A DNA stretch of 64,000 nt. Source: Verpa conica (Eukaryota; Ascomycota; Pezizomycetes; Pezizales; Morchellaceae). Where the stretch lies: assembly GCA_033030425.1 (NCBI GenBank), contig JAUFSD010000007.1, positions 620,001-684,000 on the forward strand, in the 5' to 3' direction. Below, piece by piece: positions 56,762 through 64,000 of this stretch. Both the position numbers and the translations under genes were made by a program. Position 1 is the first letter of the stretch, and every line of letters starts with the position of its first letter. The notes beneath the pieces were generated by a model. That model made no database searches. It was not told the DNA's origin and saw only the letters and a list, made by a program, of their open reading frames with translations.

Positions 56762-58116
56762 ATGTTAAGAAATGGCATTCTTTGTGTCTTTCTGTTGTGT
56801 GGTGCCGCCCTTTCCTCACCTTTGAATCAGACTTTTACGACTACGATTCCGACCACAATTCCTGTCAGCCCACAGCCAACCTTCGTCGCAGTTACAGATA
56901 CTCCAAAATCAACACTGATACAAATAGATTGCGATACAAGGCATAAACGATGCGCTGATGACAAACAAATACTATCGGAGTGTGGTTTCAATGATTTACA
57001 GCAGCTGGTGATTATCGCGCGGACCAGAGAGCTGAATGCTAGTCTGATTGTTGAAAGGTGTCCTGCTGTATGCCAGTTGACATACGGCTCTGGTAATCCC
57101 GATATATCAGGTATAGGGGTAAAGATATATGCTGGCCCTTTCCCAAGAAATCACGATTCTAATAATTCCCCTAGTTGATGATTTCATACCTTATACAACT
57201 CGTCACAACAATAATTTTCGGGCCGCTCTATCTTGCAGCGTATAGATTAAGTCACCGCAGCGACGAGATTTCAGCAAGCGATGATGATAAGCCAAACCCT
57301 CGGAAGGCTTCTACTTCTTCACGGATGGGGTTTGTGGCCGATGTCGTTCGATTAATCGACTCCTTAAGAGAGATTCAAAATACAGTCACCGATACCAACG
57401 CAGCCTTCACCATTGCAGTAGGAGCTGCAATCGTACATCAGTCATTTGCTGAACACTCATCCCCTTTGTATGATCGCTATGTTCTCAAAAGACTAGTCTC
57501 TACACAGTTAAGCCTCACACTCTGCTCGATCACATCTCAGATTGGCACCGGGTGGACACGAACAAGTCTCGCCCAGCGAAAGGATACCCGTCAACCTAAC
57601 AAGAACCCGATGGCAAATGTGCAGAAGGGCTTGATGTTAATGCTTTATTGGTTGACTGCCTCTGTTCTTACAATTATTGCTTTAAGTGAAACAGTAGCAC
57701 CACTCGAGTTCCGGCAGATTGTGGGGAGTTGCCCCAAGGACACGGCTCCAAAATTCGAGAGTGACAGGCCTTATGACTATTATAAAGGTGGAGATATCGA
57801 CATACATTTGTGGGTATTAGGCTTCATCTGCCTCTTGGAAATTCCTGCCTACTTTTTCTATTACCTCTTCAGCAAAACACACCGCTTTGTCGCCGTCTCT
57901 TTCTTCATTATGTCAACATTCTACTTGAGTGTGGCGATAGTCCTAACTGTCGATAACTGGAAGAGTAGGGTGGCTTTATTAGATTCCTGCAAGTCACCTC
58001 TGGATATAAACGCATGGGAATTCGGTCAAGTTACTGCTCTGGTGCTATGGTTACCGCTCTGTATACAAACACTATTGAAGATTGAAAGTATGTCCCCCAA
58101 ACAAACTGCTAGATGA
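56762..58116 (+). CDS. multi-pass membrane protein with cysteine-bearing ectodomain
   Basis: Exons 56762-57118 and 57175-58116 join in phase to 432 residues; read separately they look like two short overlapping genes. The join restores NPDISGIGLMISYLIQ, a block common in fungal membrane proteins of this architecture. Order: signal peptide (about 1-18), Thr/Pro-rich segment, an ectodomain with five cysteines including CDTRHKRC and CPAVC, then six likely TM helices (for example LMLMLYWLTASVLTIIALSE and VAVSFFIMSTFYLSVAIVLT). The loop between TM1 and TM2 is hydrophilic. Function unknown; a surface sensor or transporter-like role is only a guess. Confidence 0.85.
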
Positions 58117-61100
58117 TATTCGAGGACTGGAAGTTCATCTAGATACTCTAGAACTAGGAAAACGTTATACTAACATACGTATAGGGCTATTGTGTATAAT
58201 CTGGAGAAGTCTATTCAGACATCGATCAAGGGTATCGTCTTGAACGGCTATCATTTGGCCTCTAGGATCATAGTTCCTCCTTACTACTAACACCACTCCA
58301 GGCCAAAGCGCCAGCTATAAACGAAAAAATGGGCCAATAGACGGCCCAATATTATACCAACTAGGCTCACCACGACTGCAGCTATTCAATAGCAGGACTA
58401 TTGAATATGGACTATGATCCATCACCAGATTTTATTGAGCATTTGAGAGCTTGGGGATGAGGACGAGGAACTGGCTTTTGGCGCTTTGGACTGCCCTTCC
58501 CCCTAGAGAGTTTGCCGGGGCGAGTGGATAGACTATATCATGTAATACATTTAGTAATGACTGAGATGTATTCAAAATAGTTGAGTACTAATTATGCGTG
58601 ATAAACGGGGAAGGGTTATAAATACTTCGGGTAGACCGGGTTAATACTACCATACTTAGAGTTAGTGTTAGTTACTTATAATAATATTGCGTTGAAACAT
58701 GGTGCGTTTCTTTATGGAAATATTGTTTATAATATAATATTAATAATAGCCCTAAAACTTGGGGGTCGAAAATGGCTTATGTAATTATATGCAGTCGGTA
58801 TGATTCTATAACCAGGTATACTAGTCCTATTGTGCTACGTATGTTTACCATATAATAAGGCTCTTAGGCATGTTGCTTCTGGAAGACGAGGCAATCTAAA
58901 TTATCTTGGAAAAAATTCACCCTAGAGCTTGAGGTCTAAGAACAAGTTAGACGGACCGTAAGTTAATGGTTGTGAGCCAGTATGCATCAACATAAATTCG
59001 GGTGAGTGGAAGCAGGAATTTCCCCACAAGCTGTCCTAGGGCGGTCAAAGCTACCACCGTACTACCTGTGGGCGTTATCTTCCTCGGCCATACTTAGATG
59101 GCACTACCGTTACTAGCCTTGGTAGAAGCTCCATATGGCCTTTCGGGGCCCTATAGCCTTGCATTCTAGAGAAACCTTGTCCTTATTATAGGACACCACA
59201 CAGTACCCTTCTAGGTCTTCAAAAATATTAAGAAAAACTGACCGGAAGCCACAGGTGACTTTTGGAAGTGATAAAAGGGGCTCCTGCTCCCACCCCCAGG
59301 TAGTGTAAGACTGGATGGGGGTGACCAACGACGGATGTGAGGGGCTCAGGAGTAGCTTGCGCCTGGGGACTTCCCCTTGATACTTGATATATTTCAATTG
59401 ATCCAATTGATACCTTTGCCTCTAACGTCCATGTTTGTGCTCATTGATATTCTATAAATACTTCTACGTTTCTTGAGAACTAGACTAGAATCAAGGTTTT
59501 TATTTTGTATGTGCACATGTTTGCTATACGTCCATACTTACATATATTTCCCAGATATACCTCGACTATACATAACTTTATTTTTAAGTTAGAGTACTTA
59601 TCGTAATGGTATATCCTAGTGCCAGCTGGTGGCTACTCCTACAGGATACATCAATACCAATAACAGGTGTCAATCTAGAAGCCACGTACGGCAAAAGAAA
59701 ACTTGCCACGGCTATATCCTGAAAAACCTTCCTTGACCGGCATCTACCGGATTATGTGCAGCACTAGAGCGAATCATAATAAATCACTCGATCAGCCTTG
59801 TCTTGAGGTCCCGAATGGTTACTTGTGCCTATCTCCTAGGGTAGGTACTCTTGCAACCTTGTACTGTTACCAAAGCCCCTGAGGAGGAAAGGGATACATG
59901 CAAGCCTCGTCCGTTTTGGAGGGTTGACGCGCGTTGCACGCCCCTACCAGTACCGCGCGATAGGAAATCCCACTTAACTTTTCTACTGAATAAGCATTAG
60001 GTAAGATTTATAATGAAATTCGACATCGTGTAGAGGGTAGTAATGTAAGTTGGGTTTATAGAGGTTCTGAAAGAAGGAAACAAAAAAAAAACCTGCTTCA
60101 GATAGACTTGGTTCTGTTTGGATATCGGCCCATAAGCCACGTTGAATTAAGCATTCTAAGATCAAAGCATCTAGGCTGGAAAAAAAAACCTAAATCATGT
60201 CTGAGCTTCTCATTATCCTTGTCTAACTTTATTGAGCCTTTTGGCTTCTTTTTTGTTTCTTTTAATTTTATTTCCTTGGTATTGTTCCTTTTTTTTTCGT
60301 GCGGGGGGAGCTAGGTGAAACCGCGTACCTCCCGTTTCAAGGGGCGTGCCCCCTCCAGCCTTACCATGTTTCGGCAATGCGGCCATGGTATTCCACTAAA
60401 CTCATTGGAAGATGAGTGCGTAACACACTGCGTTGCAGGTTTGCGTACGTATCTATGGAGAATAACGCACGGTAGGAGTATCATGAGAGAATACAATTAG
60501 CGCTTTTCTGTAAATATCATACGGCCGGAACAGGTTTGCCCATAATTGATGATTGAGTTGGGTGGGGAATCGAATGTAAGATCCGCAAGACTCCGGAGAG
60601 CTCCAGGGGTCCTCTGGTAAATACTAGGTAGATTACCCGAATCTCTTCTTTCCTTCTATATATTTTTCTTTGAGCGTAACCCGTTTCCTCCCAAAGATAA
60701 TGCAGCGCATTATATACCTTAATCTGACCCCACACAAATCGCGCATCTCCACCGGAGTCAGAAAGATATTGGAGTGCTTTTTTGCCATGATTGATTACCC
60801 GAAAATACAAGCAATTTAGATTTCCCCGGCACGTTTTGTACTTGGTGGGATTTTCTGGGCTCGTTGGCTAACGGGCCGGTATGTACAAGTATATAGGGGA
60901 AAAAAATTGCGATCAACATGTGGAGTATGCTAGATCCGACAAGAGAAGAATAAAAAAAACTTTTTAGAACAAGGTCCCTTTAGTTTCTAGGTGTGGCTAA
61001 TTGCATTGTATAAATTAGGGTTTGCAATTATGATCACGGATTCCCCACTTATCGTCTCCGTTTCTTGTAGCTCGTGACACTACCTTCGACCATGGTAATA

Positions 61101-62996
61101 ATTCGCGTAATTTTTTGCGGGGTTTTATTCCGGGAGAGTTCATATTTGTGAGGGAGAGGTTTCCGAAAACTTGATATCTTATGTCCCACGCTCGGAGATT
61201 GATGGTGGTATCATTGACACCCCATGTTGAAGCCAAGTAAAATATCCCAATACAACCTGGATATAGCCGTACCCTGCTTCCACCACCTGTATCCTACAAA
61301 CTCAAATACAAGAAGCGGAGGGGGTGAAAAGGCAATTACTCTCCTACTATGGGGAACAAGGCGCTGGCTTTAGACAAAACCTCAGATCAAAGCGTGGTGG
61401 GCCCATTATATGTATTGCCAAGCTCACCTGAAAACCTTCTCTCGGTAAATATCCTTGGGAGAGATCTTCATGATTGTTTCGAATGGATTAGGGATAACGC
61501 CGATCTGAATGTTACTCTTTCCCGGATCTGCTCTTGACGCCCAGTCAGTGGAATATATACTAAATTTCCATACTCTGTAATTGAGGCCCCTGGTGATCTT
61601 TCGATATGAAGGGTTTGACATGCTCTCTACTCTACACTGCACCTGGAGTAATGAATTAAAGGGTGTGAAAACACCAATGAGGGTAAAGACGCGTGTAGTG
61701 AGGTGTGGTAGTCGCGTTAACTCTTCTACCCCTTTTTTTTCAACACCTCCATGCTGAGTGAGACGGGGATATACTCTATAGCTGCACCCCATACATCCTG
61801 ACCTGGGTTGTGGGAGGGGGGAAGGGAAGGGAAACTTTCGCAATTGCCATTGAAACGACAACAGCGGCGCAGCACGAAACCGCCCACCATACTGAGTTTT
61901 GGTATCCACCTCGTCCCATGGTAAGATACCTCCCTCAATTAGCATAACAAGCCCTATTACAGGGGATCGCGATGACGAGTCTCGGCGACACGCCGGTTTA
62001 TCCGGGTGAAACGGTAGCCGAGAGGAGGTGTGGGCAAGTCAACGAGGCTCTTATCTGCTTGTAGGGATGCCACATTGAGATTCGACGTCACAAGTAGAGT
62101 AACTAATCCCATACAAGTTGGAGTCGTCTCGGAGCCAATGCCCGCTGTTAAAGACAAGAACGCGCGTCCCACATAGGTGTGCCGACAATGATACCGCGGG
62201 TGAAGGTGAGAGTGCAAGAGTCCAGGAGAGAAGGGCAGAATATTCGTGAAGTTGTTGGCCGGTGTGGAAATGGGATATCCCGATAGACATACATTGCCTG
62301 ACCGCGGTATTCTCAGAAAGAGGAAAATGCAAGAGCTTGGTCTTTCTTTTTGCGCTGACACTCCTCCCGCAATTATGTATCAGTCGGCAACCGGGCATGA
62401 ACCGGCACGAGAACCATAGCTAGAACCAGAACCAGAGTAGAATCCCCCCCAACTTGGGTCCATCACCGCCAGCTCCTCAGCTCCTGAGATTCTCACTCCG
62501 TTTGTCTGCGCGCGTCATCTTGTTGTAAGTACGGGTATTGATGCGAGAGTTGCTCGATCTAAAAGCAGAGTGCCAGCGTTCGGCAACTACTACCCGTACT
62601 CGTCAGCTTGGCCAGGAGCAGGGGTTATTCCGTGCCCGGACAAGTTACTTCTGGATACATATTGTTACAGGTGCGTGTCTCAGGAGGAAAGCTTGTTCAT
62701 ATTCCAGAATCCATATATATCACTTGAGAATCCCACCTCTTGCATTGTCCAGTCATTTTTCGACATAATACGATCTGTCCCTACGCTCACGTTTTCCTCG
62801 GGCCGATTGCTTGCTATATAACAGGTTTTTCTTTATTGTTACTGCGGGGCAGTCAGGGCTCACTGTTTAATTCCTTGTATTGGGGTCTTCAACTGGTCGT
62901 TTGATACACTCTCCATCATTGTCTCAACTCCCACACACACCGGAGTTTTAGTGTCTTCTACTCAACCCCTTCACAATTCACGGGGCAACCTTCACC
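58117..62996. other. long intergenic region
   Basis: About 4.9 kb with no supported gene. Open frames at 59113-59406, 61424-61945 and 61957-62361 have no recognisable domain or splice logic. The last 150 bases are a pyrimidine-rich leader of the mannosyltransferase gene. Confidence 0.45.
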
Positions 62997-64000
62997 ATGG
63001 CGGGCGTCGAGCGAGCCAAACTATGGCGCCAGCCCGAAGCCGCAGCAGGGGCACTCTACACCCGCCTCGCATCCAAGCGAAACTTTGCACGGATATTCTT
63101 CAGTCTTGCTGTTTGTGCCATCTTTTACAACTTCTATTCCTCGTCTGAGCTACGGAAGAGTCTCAATGATAGGCTACAGCAGACAATGTCTGCAAGCCCA
63201 AATATTCAGGTTGTGCAGCAGACACAACCGGATATGCAGATGTGCGCGAACGCGCAAGGTCTTGAAGCTAGCACCAATGGAACGGAGAAGGCAACGCTGG
63301 TTATGTTGGTACGAAACCGGGAGATTAGGGAGGCACTGAGTAGCATGAGGAGTGTGGAGGACCGATTTAATAGGAAGTTTCATTACCCGTGGACTTTCTT
63401 GAATGATAAGCCGTTTACGAAGGATGTGAGTACCCCGCTCTGGTTGGCTGGTTGGTGGTAGCAGTTGCTGATGAAGAGGGTAGTTCATCGAGTATACAAC
63501 CGGAATGGCAAGTGGCCCAGTGGAGTACCAGGTCATCCCGAAGGAAAACTGGTCCATGCCAAAGAGCATCAACACGACCATTGTAAAGCAGGAGATGGCC
63601 GAAATGACTAGACAAAACATTATCTATGGAGGCTCTCTATCATACCGTCACATGTGCCGCTTCAACTCAGGTTGGTTTTTCTCTTTCTGACTGTCTTTAG
63701 TGGGGGATCTAACAAAATATAGGGTTTTTCTATAACATGGAGGTCATGAAGAAATATGACTGGTACTGGCGCGTGGAGCCCGGTGTCGAGCTTTACTGTG
63801 ATATTGAATAGTAAGCCCATCATACTCCATCACTCTCGTACAAGGTACTGACGTCATATAATAGCGACCCGTTCACATTCATGCGCACTAATAATAAGAT
63901 CTACGGTTTTGTTATCACAATGTACGAATTTGAGGCTACGATTAAGACCCTCTGGACCCGCACAAAAGAGTTCATCCGCCGTAACCCGCAGTTCCTACAC
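62997..64000 (+). CDS. GT15 alpha-1,2-mannosyltransferase (KRE2/MNT1-like), 3' end cut
   Basis: Exons 62997-63425, 63484-63670, 63723-63810 and 63865 to beyond the window end give the first 280 or so residues. GT15 enzymes are Golgi type II membrane proteins that add alpha-1,2-mannose from GDP-mannose to N- and O-glycans. A short cytoplasmic tail precedes a signal-anchor ([17 protein letters not shown]), then a stem. Family blocks follow: [63 protein letters not shown] and [20 protein letters not shown]. The start ATG is in good context (CACCATGGCG). The frame is open at 64000, so the catalytic C-terminal half is missing from view. Confidence 0.94.

Noticed and set aside
57119..57178. Two overlapping genes at 56762-57178 and 57175-58116
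   Set aside because: A 56-base intron joins them in phase and restores a conserved block, so they are one gene.
61424..61945. 173-codon minus ORF
   Set aside because: No recognisable domain or repeats, and overlapping frames are similarly open.

Overview
The window looks like nuclear DNA of a filamentous ascomycete (Pezizomycotina). Most genes carry several short spliceosomal introns (about 50-75 bases, GTAAGT-type donors, CTAAC-like branch points, AG acceptors). The gene families fit too: an AA9 polysaccharide monooxygenase with a fungal CBM1, a GH28 exo-polygalacturonase, a GT15 mannosyltransferase, a fungal rhodopsin-like membrane protein and an SRA-YDG protein. Genes are far apart and intergenic DNA is AT-rich. 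I cannot place the species; an early-diverging class such as Pezizomycetes is only a guess. Exon joins below were read by eye, and in each multi-exon gene the exon lengths were checked to keep frame.

Layout. 757-2996 (+): kelch-repeat single-pass membrane protein. 3671-6683 (-): peroxisomal half-size ABC transporter (ABCD family), divergent from 7533-8481 (+), mitochondrial ATP synthase subunit g. 11298-12818 (+): 7-TM rhodopsin-like protein. 14510-14668 (-): a tRNA-Gly(GCC) and initiator tRNA-Met five bases apart, apparently one dicistronic Pol III unit. 17964-19660: broken Tc1-like transposon with 77-bp terminal inverted repeats. 21994-22801 (-): GNAT acetyltransferase. 25425-30402: head-to-tail duplication, each copy with one small secreted cysteine-rich protein gene. 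30709-31960 (-): AA9 LPMO with CBM1. 33620-34698 (+): dehydroshikimate dehydratase-like TIM-barrel enzyme, convergent with 35537-37666 (-), an inositol-type MFS transporter. 39461-41407 (+): long orphan ORF. 42087-44569 (-): two ankyrin-repeat genes. 45471-47107 (-): exo-polygalacturonase. 48564-50028 (-): SRA-YDG gene and a small charged protein. 50552-52022 (-): secreted M14 carboxypeptidase. 56762-58116 (+): multi-pass membrane protein with a cysteine-bearing ectodomain. 62997-64000 (+): Golgi mannosyltransferase, cut by the window end.

Taken together, several genes suit life on plant material: cellulose oxidation (AA9), pectin breakdown (GH28), secreted peptidase, and uptake and catabolism of polyols or aromatic/quinate-type compounds. 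The most distinctive features are the tandemly duplicated secreted cysteine-rich genes with a conserved promoter block, the dimeric tRNA gene, the strong excess of the palindrome TACATGTA between genes, and a stop-free in-frame intron inside the SRA domain. No CRISPR, rRNA or bacterial-type operon was seen.
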